Assembly (NCBI RefSeq): GCF_025567285.1
Contig: NZ_JAOQJT010000003.1
Coordinates: 62,001 to 126,000 of the forward strand
Source of the DNA: Coprococcus aceti
GTDB taxonomy: Bacteria > Bacillota > Clostridia > Lachnospirales > Lachnospiraceae
DNA: 64,000 nucleotides
Direction of reading: 5' to 3'
Under the pieces are notes generated by a model, which worked only from the letters and a program-made list of their open reading frames with translations, was not told the DNA's origin and searched no databases. The translations under genes and the position numbers were made by a program. Numbering within the stretch: position 1 is the first letter of the stretch; each line of letters begins with the position of its first letter. This document shows, one piece after another, positions 34,441-41,828 of this stretch.

Positions 34441-36139
34441 ATCGTATATCTTCAACATACTTCATAAAGATCTTCACAAAAAACTCCACAAAGAACCTTT
34501 GCTTCCTATGAGTCTGATCTTGTTTGCCGTAATTTTGGCATATTCTTTTCGACTTATTGGAAGAGGAAGTTTCTATCCTACTCTGTTTTCTTATCTGCGT
34601 AGTTTCATTTATATCGGGCTTTATGCCGCCTGGGGAATTTCAATCCGCCAACGTATCGTGCAGAAACAGGTCGGACAATATCTGGTAGGCGTTTCGGTGC
34701 TTTTGATTTTGTGGTTTACCTTTCGCTCAGCAAAATACTTTATATTCTGGCAGCCGGTTGCAATAAGATACCAGTGGTATCTATTCTATCTGCCAATGCT
34801 GTTTGTACCCATGCTTGCACTGCTGATCGCAATGTCTCTGGGCAAGCCCGATGAATATAAACTGCCAAAATCTGTCTGGCTATTGTCTGCCGTTTCGGGA
34901 GTTTTGCTTATTCTAGTGCTTACGAATGATCTACATCAATTAGTTTTCACATTCCCTAAAGATGCGGATGTCTGGTCTGATGCAGATCATGGCTACGGTG
35001 TGTGCTATTTTGCCGTGATCGTATGGCAGGTGTTTTGTGCCGTAGCAGCACTTATTTTTATGCTCTTTAAATGCAGGTTAAAGAACGGTAAGCATCGTTA
35101 TTTGCCCGTAATTCCATTTGCGATATCGCTGGCTTATCTTGCATTGAACTATGTTGGTACGCCATGGCTGAAACATTTATTCGGTGACGTTACGGCATTT
35201 CAAAGTCTTATGTATATGCTCGGTTTCGAGGCTTGCATTGCTTGCGGATATATTCATTCAAACAGCCGTTACGCAGATCTTTTTGCCTCATCTGTCGGCA
35301 CATCGGCAGAAATTACTGACAGAGACTTCAACATTCGCTATGCAGCGTTGAATATTGAACCTATATCAAAGGAAACAATGAGAAAAGCCGAGAAAGCTCC
35401 TGTCACAGTAGACGGTGGGCTGACCGTACATACTATGCCCATCGGCGGCGGTTATGCGGTATGGACAGAGGATGTGTCGGCGCTGCTTGCCATTAAGGAA
35501 GAATCAGAATGTCTTGCGGAAGAGCTTGCCGAAAGAAATGAGATTCTTCGCTATGAATACAGGCGGGAGTCGAAACGCCGCAAGGTGGAGGAGCAAAACC
35601 GACTGTTCGATCTATTGCAGTCGGCAACACAAAAACAGATCAACCGCATTTCGGCATTGACACAGGAATACCGCCGAATCTCAAAATCTGATACAGACAG
35701 AGTTAAAATGCTACTTGCCGAGATTGCCGTTTTATGCAGTTATATCAAACGCCGTAAGCATCTGACACTGCTTGCCGACAGAGATTGTAAGGTTGCAGTC
35801 AGCGAGCTTGAGAGAGCTTTTTCCGAATCGTTACAGACATTAAAGCTTTTAAATGTACGCAATACTCTGTATGTGGACAGTGAACTTTCCACGCTTTCGG
35901 GCAAAAATGCTGCTGCGATATTAGATTTTTATGAGGAAGTAATAGAAGCAGATCTTGAAAATTTAACAAGTGTGCAGATAAGCCTCGCAAATATAAACGG
36001 ATTGCGGCTGTCGCTGAATGTCTGTTGCGAAGCCGACCTGTCGATCTTTTTAAATAAAGGTAACGTTCTTTATGAAATGGACGATGACGCAGGCTACCAG
36101 CATCTTGTATTTATTATTGAGGGAGGTGCCGCCGTATGA
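34430..36139 (+). CDS. Seven-helix sensor-like membrane protein (kinase-like but incomplete)
   Basis: 569 residues. An N-terminal region with seven or eight membrane helices (about 20-275) resembles the 7TM module of histidine kinases. A short PAS-like segment follows, then a long coiled coil (about 350-430) and a C-terminal region (about 430-569). No HATPase N, G1 or G2 motif and no convincing phosphoacceptor His box are visible. The ATG at 34430 lies inside the 3' end of the preceding gene, and its stop overlaps the start of the true kinase gene (ATGA). It is probably a sensor partner in a split system. Confidence 0.75.
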   Translation: MGSRSYIFNILHKDLHKKLHKEPLLPMSLILFAVILAYSFRLIGRGSFYPTLFSYLRSFIYIGLYAAWGISIRQRIVQKQVGQYLVGVSVLLILWFTFRSAKYFIFWQPVAIRYQWYLFYLPMLFVPMLALLIAMSLGKPDEYKLPKSVWLLSAVSGVLLILVLTNDLHQLVFTFPKDADVWSDADHGYGVCYFAVIVWQVFCAVAALIFMLFKCRLKNGKHRYLPVIPFAISLAYLALNYVGTPWLKHLFGDVTAFQSLMYMLGFEACIACGYIHSNSRYADLFASSVGTSAEITDRDFNIRYAALNIEPISKETMRKAEKAPVTVDGGLTVHTMPIGGGYAVWTEDVSALLAIKEESECLAEELAERNEILRYEYRRESKRRKVEEQNRLFDLLQSATQKQINRISALTQEYRRISKSDTDRVKMLLAEIAVLCSYIKRRKHLTLLADRDCKVAVSELERAFSESLQTLKLLNVRNTLYVDSELSTLSGKNAAAILDFYEEVIEADLENLTSVQISLANINGLRLSLNVCCEADLSIFLNKGNVLYEMDDDAGYQHLVFIIEGGAAV

Positions 36140-37389
36140 GTGCCTTTTCTTCACTTCCGGTCTTTTTGCAGACCTTAATACCACTTCTGCTGTTTGTGGA
36201 AGCTGTGCTTGAATTGGGACTTTATATATATCAACTTTCGCATCGTTCAAAATTGCATGATAATTTACCGAGTCTTGTGATTTTTGCGTTTTTGCTTACG
36301 CTTTTGTTCTCGGTAACACAGGGGGATCCGTTCAATGGCAAGGATGCATTTTTATTAGATGCGCCTTGGCTGATTTTCATTACAGTAATTTTCGTTGTTG
36401 TTGTTCATTTTGCCTTTGCTATGACGAGAGAGTATCGCCGCCGAAAGAACATGCTATCTCCATTTTCCGTTAAAGATGCCACAGACAAGCTGCCTATGGG
36501 GGTGTGCTTTGCCGATCCGAACGGGCGTATTGTCCTTTGCAATGACCGTATGCGCCGTCTGTCGTTTGCACTGAGCGGGCATGAGTTTCAGATTACCGAC
36601 GATCTTGAAAAAGCGTTGGAGCACCCCGATAAAAGTATTATCGCTAACGGAGATTGTTACATACTGCCCGATAAGACAGTTTGGCAATTCCGCAAGCAGA
36701 ATATAGCCGTTGACAATGATGAAAACTGGCTTCAAATGACAGCGCATAATGTCACTGAACTTTATAATGGCAACGTTCGTCAAACTGCTATTAACAATGA
36801 GCTGAAAGAGGTCAATCGAAAGCTCCAAAAAATGTATGAACGAATGGCCGATGATATAAAAGAAAAAGAAATTCTTGACCTGAAAATACATATTCATGAC
36901 ACAATCGGAAGAAGCTTGCTGACAATTCGTGATATAATGGAAAGCGACGAAAACACTGACAAAAAGCTTGAGGCTTTACAGGAAGCAACCGCAGTGCTTA
37001 CAAGTGATCGAGTGACAGCCAGCGGAACGATGGAAGAGGTTGTTCAGACAGCGGAAATCCTCGGTGTAACGGTGATGATGGATGGATGCCTTCCGGCCGA
37101 TTCACTTGCCGAAGAGCTTACCGTTGTCGCTGCAAAAGAATGTGTAACAAATTGTATCAGGCATGCCGGAGGCAATGAGGTATATATCAGCGTAAATGGG
37201 CGAAAGGATGTGTTTGATATTACGATAACGAACAATGGCGCTGCACCGTCGGACCCTATTAAGGAGGGCAGCGGACTCTCGTCGATTCGCCACAGCATAG
37301 AATCTGCCGGTGGAGAAATGCACACTGTATATAAACCACGATTTGAATTGCTGCTTATCATTCCAGAGGATGCGTCAAGTTTTATATGA
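36136..37389 (+). CDS. Sensor histidine kinase (HisKA_3-type) of the split system
   Basis: 417 residues: two or three membrane helices near the N-terminus (about 8-100), a PAS-like domain (about 115-215), a coiled coil (about 215-245), the phosphoacceptor motif IHIHDTIGRS (about 250-260) as in NarX/DesK-type kinases, and an HATPase domain with the N box KECVTNCIRH (about 335) and a GSGLSSI motif (about 378). It starts within the stop codon of the preceding sensor gene. The response regulator gene follows after 76 bases. Confidence 0.9.
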   Translation: MSAFSSLPVFLQTLIPLLLFVEAVLELGLYIYQLSHRSKLHDNLPSLVIFAFLLTLLFSVTQGDPFNGKDAFLLDAPWLIFITVIFVVVVHFAFAMTREYRRRKNMLSPFSVKDATDKLPMGVCFADPNGRIVLCNDRMRRLSFALSGHEFQITDDLEKALEHPDKSIIANGDCYILPDKTVWQFRKQNIAVDNDENWLQMTAHNVTELYNGNVRQTAINNELKEVNRKLQKMYERMADDIKEKEILDLKIHIHDTIGRSLLTIRDIMESDENTDKKLEALQEATAVLTSDRVTASGTMEEVVQTAEILGVTVMMDGCLPADSLAEELTVVAAKECVTNCIRHAGGNEVYISVNGRKDVFDITITNNGAAPSDPIKEGSGLSSIRHSIESAGGEMHTVYKPRFELLLIIPEDASSFI

Positions 37390-37465
37390 AAACCTGACAT
37401 GCAGCACCAGCTCTCGCCAAATACGATTATTAATGAGCTGATGTTCAATAAAAGGAGAACGATAT

Positions 37466-38095
37466 ATGATAAATACAATACTGGTTGAAGATGATTTATA
37501 TATTCAAAAGCATTTTGCCGAGCGGCTGAAATCAAACGAAATCTTTCGCCTTGTTGGCGTATATCGTGACGCTTTTGAGGCAGAGAAAAACTGCAATTGT
37601 TCAATACAGCTTATTCTTATGGATGTACAAACACAGCACAAGCACTCCGGTCTTGCCGCCGCAAAACGTATAAAAAAGGCTTTTCCGAATATCAAAATAG
37701 TAATTGTAACCTCACTTGTCGACCCGCAGGTATTGGAACGAGCAAAGACAGGTGCAGCAGACAGTCTGTGGTATAAAGACCACGGCACAGAGGAGCTGAT
37801 AAGTGTGATAAGGCGTACCCTTGCAGGCGAAAAAGTATTTCCTGACACCTCTCCTGCAATTGAAATGGAAGGCACAATGTCCGATACATTCTCGCCCCGA
37901 CAGCTTGATATTCTCCGCTTATACATAAAGGGCTTTACATACCAGGAGATTGCCGATAAACTGGGCATCTCCAAAAACGGTGTGCGCTGGAACTTAGACG
38001 ATATGGTTGAAAAAGGTAGATTTGAGAATCGAGAAGCGTTGGTTGTGACAGCTATTGAGAACAAGCTCATGGTGACCACTTTAAAAGACGAATAG
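37466..38095 (+). CDS. NarL/LuxR-type response regulator
   Basis: 209 residues: a receiver domain (1-120) with acidic pocket EDD at 8-10 and the phosphoacceptor Asp in LILMDVQT (about 53), and a C-terminal LuxR-type helix-turn-helix (about 145-205, FTYQEIADKLGISKNGVRWNL). AAAGGAGA precedes the ATG. It is paired with the kinase just upstream and followed by a terminator, then by a 30-bp palindrome upstream of the next gene that may be its target (inference). Confidence 0.93.
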   Translation: MINTILVEDDLYIQKHFAERLKSNEIFRLVGVYRDAFEAEKNCNCSIQLILMDVQTQHKHSGLAAAKRIKKAFPNIKIVIVTSLVDPQVLERAKTGAADSLWYKDHGTEELISVIRRTLAGEKVFPDTSPAIEMEGTMSDTFSPRQLDILRLYIKGFTYQEIADKLGISKNGVRWNLDDMVEKGRFENREALVVTAIENKLMVTTLKDE

Positions 38096-38103
38096 AGTAA
38101 ATG

Positions 38104-38136
38104 AACCCCTTGACTGACACGGTCAAGGGGTTTTTA
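38104..38136 (+). terminator. Terminator after the response regulator gene
   Basis: AACCCCTTGAC (38104-38114) pairs perfectly with GTCAAGGGGTT (38122-38132), followed by T residues. It closes the sensor-kinase-regulator operon. Confidence 0.92.
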
Positions 38137-38171
38137 TGTCCCAAAGTCAAAAAAGTTTGAAAATAGTTTTT

Positions 38172-38221
38172 TCTGTCACTGGCACTTGTGCCAGTGACAG
38201 ACCTCAAAAAATCCGTACAAT
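38172..38221 (+). promoter_or_regulatory. Perfect 30-bp palindrome at the promoter of the envelope operon
   Basis: TCTGTCACTGGCAC (38172-38185), TT, then its exact inverse (38188-38201). No T run follows, so it is not a terminator. A possible -10 TACAAT lies at 38216-38221, which places the right arm over the -35 region. The position just downstream of the regulator operon and just before the lipoprotein gene suggests an operator. Confidence 0.6.
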
Positions 38222-38265
38222 AGAATGTGTAAGACTATAGTTGTAGTAGAAAGGGGGAGCAATGA

Positions 38266-39108
38266 ATGTTGAAATATAACAAATACATTATGACCCTGTT
38301 GATGGTTTTAATTATGCCAGCCTTGGTTTCTGGATGTGTGGCAAAACCGTCAGAGGATTCTAATCTGACCGAAGATAAAACAACCGCCACAACCACAGAG
38401 GCGACCACAGAAGCAACCACAGAGGCGGCTACAGAAGCAACCATTGAGGCAACTACAGAAGCGACCACAGAAGCATCGGTACAAAAAGACACAGATTTAT
38501 CAAAACTTCAAAACACCATTCTTGATAACAAAGAATCGGTTGGGATTGCCTATATCGGTTATGTCGGTTACGAGGCTGATGAGGAAGAAATCCTAAATTT
38601 CGTAAAAGACAGTCAGTATGCGGATAAATATGATTTTCTCTGCGGCGCGCCCCTTGTAAATGTAGGCGGTGCGGAGCTTTATGCGGTAGTTATTGCCGAT
38701 ACAAAATACAGTGTGTCTGTTTATCGGGCGGAAATAACTGATAATGGTGAATATTCTGTAAATACCGACAATACACTCTATAATTACAACGGAAATGGAA
38801 TTGATTATTTTTTACTGCGCTGCAATGAAAGTGAAATACATTCAAATGTATCGCTGAGCTTTAAAAAAGGAAACGACTCTTTTTCGGTATTCCCGATGCT
38901 GTCAGGAATGGATGGGCAGCTTGTTGACGGAAATTACTATGATTTTTCAATATATTCCGATTATGTCAGCAGCGGTGAGTCCGAGGATAAGAATGTAGCA
39001 ATAGCAAGGGAAATCCTTTTGGAGTCTCAGGCGGTGCAATACTACATAAGCATGGGTATGAGTGTACAGTATACGGGCCAGATTGATGAAATTGAGGGAC
39101 GACCGTAA
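38266..39108 (+). CDS. Lipoprotein with a Thr/Glu/Ala repeat linker
   Basis: 280 residues: a signal peptide ending in the lipobox LVSGC (Cys 25), a Thr-rich tether with seven TTEA-type tetrapeptides (about 43-70) and a ~200-residue extracellular domain without recognised motif. AAGGGGGAG precedes the ATG. The tether would hold the C-terminal domain away from the membrane. It is the first gene after the palindrome and the likely leader of the envelope operon. Confidence 0.82.
   Translation: MLKYNKYIMTLLMVLIMPALVSGCVAKPSEDSNLTEDKTTATTTEATTEATTEAATEATIEATTEATTEASVQKDTDLSKLQNTILDNKESVGIAYIGYVGYEADEEEILNFVKDSQYADKYDFLCGAPLVNVGGAELYAVVIADTKYSVSVYRAEITDNGEYSVNTDNTLYNYNGNGIDYFLLRCNESEIHSNVSLSFKKGNDSFSVFPMLSGMDGQLVDGNYYDFSIYSDYVSSGESEDKNVAIAREILLESQAVQYYISMGMSVQYTGQIDEIEGRP
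38392..38475 (+). repeat. Seven 12-bp in-frame repeats
   Basis: Seven tandem units of the type ACCACAGAAGCG encode the TTEA tether of the lipoprotein; third bases vary among the copies. Confidence 0.9.
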
Positions 39109-39162
39109 TCTACCGTGTGAGTTAAAGCACGGAATAATAAAATAAAAAAGGAGGGAAAAAAT

Positions 39163-39810
39163 ATGGTAGATATTAAATCAATGGCAGCTGCAACAGCCCC
39201 GAGGGAGTTTGAACTCTCTTACACAACTACAATTGAAGACGTATACGAAAAGCTTAACACACATGCTTCGGCTTTTAAAATGCCTTTCAAAATCAAAGGG
39301 GGTATCCCTGGAAAGCGCATTTCCTTTGAGAAAGAACCGAACCTCGACGTTACGGTCTGGGTCTTTGTTAAGGATGGCAACAAAATTAAAGTCATGGCAA
39401 ACATCCAGGAGAACACAACAACCGTCAATGGTATGCGAGTTGACAAAAACAGCGTAATTCAAAAAGGTGTAAGCGGAGTAGCTAATCTTCCTATTCAAAG
39501 AGGTGAGTATCTTGATGAGGTGACCGAAAATGTTAAAAAGATACTCAACGGCGAGCAGGTTGAAGATTATGTAGCGCCCGTTGGTGTAAACGGCAGTGGA
39601 CAGACGGAAAAGGATTGGCTTGTAGCCCTTCTTCTCTGCCTTTTCCTCGGCGGAGTTGGTGGCCACCGTTTCTATGTGGGCAAAGTAGGATCAGGCATTC
39701 TCTATCTTTTTACCGCCGGCGTTTTTGGAATCGGTGTACTTGTTGATCTGATAAAGATCATTACCGGCAAATTCACTGACAAAGACGGAAATCCTATTCA
39801 AAAAAAATAG
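39163..39810 (+). CDS. TM2-domain membrane protein
   Basis: 215 residues: a soluble N-terminal domain (about 1-140, including a beta-rich region) and a C-terminal TM2 domain of two membrane helices with the conserved LGGVGGHRFYVGK turn, followed by a short charged tail. TM2 proteins are widespread and of unknown role. AAGGAGGG precedes the ATG. It belongs to the envelope gene run after the palindrome. Confidence 0.85.
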   Translation: MVDIKSMAAATAPREFELSYTTTIEDVYEKLNTHASAFKMPFKIKGGIPGKRISFEKEPNLDVTVWVFVKDGNKIKVMANIQENTTTVNGMRVDKNSVIQKGVSGVANLPIQRGEYLDEVTENVKKILNGEQVEDYVAPVGVNGSGQTEKDWLVALLLCLFLGGVGGHRFYVGKVGSGILYLFTAGVFGIGVLVDLIKIITGKFTDKDGNPIQKK

Positions 39811-39857
39811 ACAGGACTTCTTGACAGCCTTTAGACAAATATGGCTTAAAATTGGGA

Positions 39858-39885
39858 ACTGTGCCTGAACTCTTTCGGGCACAGT
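39858..39885 (+). other. Leader hairpin upstream of the DUF3592-like gene
   Basis: ACTGTGCCTGA (39858-39868) pairs with TCGGGCACAGT (39875-39885) with one G-T pair. No T run follows. TTGACA near 39821 hints at a promoter just upstream, but the -10 spacing is poor. Confidence 0.4.
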
Positions 39886-39910
39886 CCTGATTGCGAAAGG
39901 AGAACTTGTT

Positions 39911-40435
39911 ATGAGTAAAAGAAAAGAGCACATCAAAATGACCATATTTATTATGGTCGCCGGCATAGCATCGATGGTTTTGGGTGTATTCGGAATTGTC
40001 ACAAGCAGAATTGAAAAGAAAGAATATGCAGCCTCAACTGATATACGGAAAGTTTCCGCTGTTATTGTTGACTTTTCAACCCACGATAGTAAGGATGACA
40101 ATGGCGATGTAGATTATACAACATATAAATTCAGAATTTCATATGAAATTGACGGAAAAACCTATAAAGGGAAATGCGAAGAGCGTGTTTGGTCAAGAGA
40201 TATCGCAAAAGGATACACATACGATAAATTGAGAAAAGGCGATACAATAAAAGTAGAGGTCTATAAAACTACAAAAGGAAATTACAAGCTTTCCCCGGAG
40301 GGGAATCCCGTTGATTTCCTTCTCTATTGTGCGGCGATCCCCTTTGGCTTTTTCCTCGTTGTTATAATGATATGTGACATTGTAAAAGACAAACGGAAAA
40401 AGAAGAACGAAAATGAGGTGGTCAGCAAGGAATAA
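39911..40435 (+). CDS. DUF3592-like membrane protein
   Basis: 174 residues with a membrane helix near each end (about 13-33 and 131-153) and a central beta-rich extracytoplasmic domain containing the VSAVIVDF...YKFRISYEIDG pattern typical of DUF3592 proteins. A GAAAGGAGA ribosome site precedes the ATG. The role is unknown; it is one of the envelope proteins of the foreign-codon block. Confidence 0.75.
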   Translation: MSKRKEHIKMTIFIMVAGIASMVLGVFGIVTSRIEKKEYAASTDIRKVSAVIVDFSTHDSKDDNGDVDYTTYKFRISYEIDGKTYKGKCEERVWSRDIAKGYTYDKLRKGDTIKVEVYKTTKGNYKLSPEGNPVDFLLYCAAIPFGFFLVVIMICDIVKDKRKKKNENEVVSKE

Positions 40436-40450
40436 ATCAGAGGTGATTTT

Positions 40451-41746
40451 ATGGATTTATCAGTATCGCTGTGCATTGCAGCCTCTTTTGCTATATTATG
40501 TACATTCTATATCGGTAAAAGTATACTTGTAATGGATTTTTCGGAATATCTTCCCAAGAATTTGAAAAAAGCTAAGCTGGAAAGATTGCTGGCAAAAAGG
40601 GAAACTCCTCTACAGGATTCGAAAATCCGAAAGGATATAAGAAAAGCATTTGAAAGAGTACTGATTCCGCTTGGAAAAGCGGATCAAAAGCTTCTTACGG
40701 CAAGAATGGACCTGGCTTTTCGAAAAAAAATCGTCAGTCAGATCGACGTACTTAATAAGAATAAGCTATGCCGCAAAATTTACGTCACGGATGTTGTTCC
40801 CATTCCTAAAAATAACTTTGAAACATGGAACGATGATGGCAGAGAATGGCGGGAATCGGTTTTGAAGTGCAGCACCCTGGAGCGTTTCGAGTCAATGCAA
40901 GGCAACAGGGTTCAGCATGAGATATACCGTAAAAATTCATATCTCCGAATACTTCAGTCGAGACACGTTCGCCGCACAGACAAAAAAGAGAATAAGAAAA
41001 GCTATTATCACGATATGTTGAGAATAACCTGCCCATCATGCGGTGCAAGAGTCAAGCTGAACAGTCAGCAGGTTACCTGTGAATATTGCGGCGCCGTTAT
41101 AAAAAACGAGTTTTACGATTGGCAGACCGAATCGTTTGAGATTTATGAAACTATCAGTACAAATATGAAAAGATTTTTACAGCTTCTATTGTCCGGTTTC
41201 ATACTTTTCTTAAGTGTCTTTCCATGCTTATACTTGATCGAGGATACGGAGATTTCCCTTGCAGCCGGCGTCGGTGCAGCGATTCTTGCTTTTGGAACGA
41301 TTGTTACACCTATTATTTGTGGAAAAGTTAAACAAGACAATTTAGCGAAAAAGATCGTAGGATATTCAGAGAACTACCTCAGATCCTGCTTAAACGAATA
41401 CTTTAGCAAAAACGAAAATGACAATGATCTGCTTGATTTCAGTATCGGCACGATCAAGCTTTTAAAAGTCTCTAACACAGATGAAATAACAACGGTTAAG
41501 TCTGAAGTTTATGGAACGAAAACCTTTCTTCCTGAAAATAAGAAACCGTTTACAAAAAAATTTAAAAAGAAACTGACCATGCAAAGGGCTAGATATCCAG
41601 AAAAAAGAAAGTCTGACGGTGAATTTTTTGTTGAAAAGGAATGTCCGAGCTGCGGAGCAACATTCTTGCCAGATGAAAACGAATGCTGTTCTTATTGTGG
41701 TTATAGCCTTCACGGAGATAGCGAAAAGTGGAAAATAAAAATCTGA
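40451..41746 (+). CDS. Membrane protein with two zinc ribbons
   Basis: 431 residues: an N-terminal membrane helix (about 5-25), a positively charged soluble region, a first zinc ribbon with CPSC and CEYC pairs (about 197-220), two membrane helices (about 240-290), and a second ribbon with CPSC and CSYC near the C-terminus (about 397-420). It lies 15 bases after the DUF3592-like gene, so it is co-transcribed. No family recognised with confidence; the ribbons suggest a scaffold or nucleic-acid/protein-binding role at the membrane. Confidence 0.75.
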   Translation: MDLSVSLCIAASFAILCTFYIGKSILVMDFSEYLPKNLKKAKLERLLAKRETPLQDSKIRKDIRKAFERVLIPLGKADQKLLTARMDLAFRKKIVSQIDVLNKNKLCRKIYVTDVVPIPKNNFETWNDDGREWRESVLKCSTLERFESMQGNRVQHEIYRKNSYLRILQSRHVRRTDKKENKKSYYHDMLRITCPSCGARVKLNSQQVTCEYCGAVIKNEFYDWQTESFEIYETISTNMKRFLQLLLSGFILFLSVFPCLYLIEDTEISLAAGVGAAILAFGTIVTPIICGKVKQDNLAKKIVGYSENYLRSCLNEYFSKNENDNDLLDFSIGTIKLLKVSNTDEITTVKSEVYGTKTFLPENKKPFTKKFKKKLTMQRARYPEKRKSDGEFFVEKECPSCGATFLPDENECCSYCGYSLHGDSEKWKIKI

Positions 41747-41828
41747 AACCTGTTAAAATTCTGCATTGCCGATTAAGGTAGGGAAGGGAAACATTTACAT
41801 ATTATTAATTTTAAAAGGAGGGAAACCT

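Noticed and set aside
38392..38475. CRISPR-like repeat array
   Set aside because: Units of 12 bases without spacers inside an open frame; a coding repeat.
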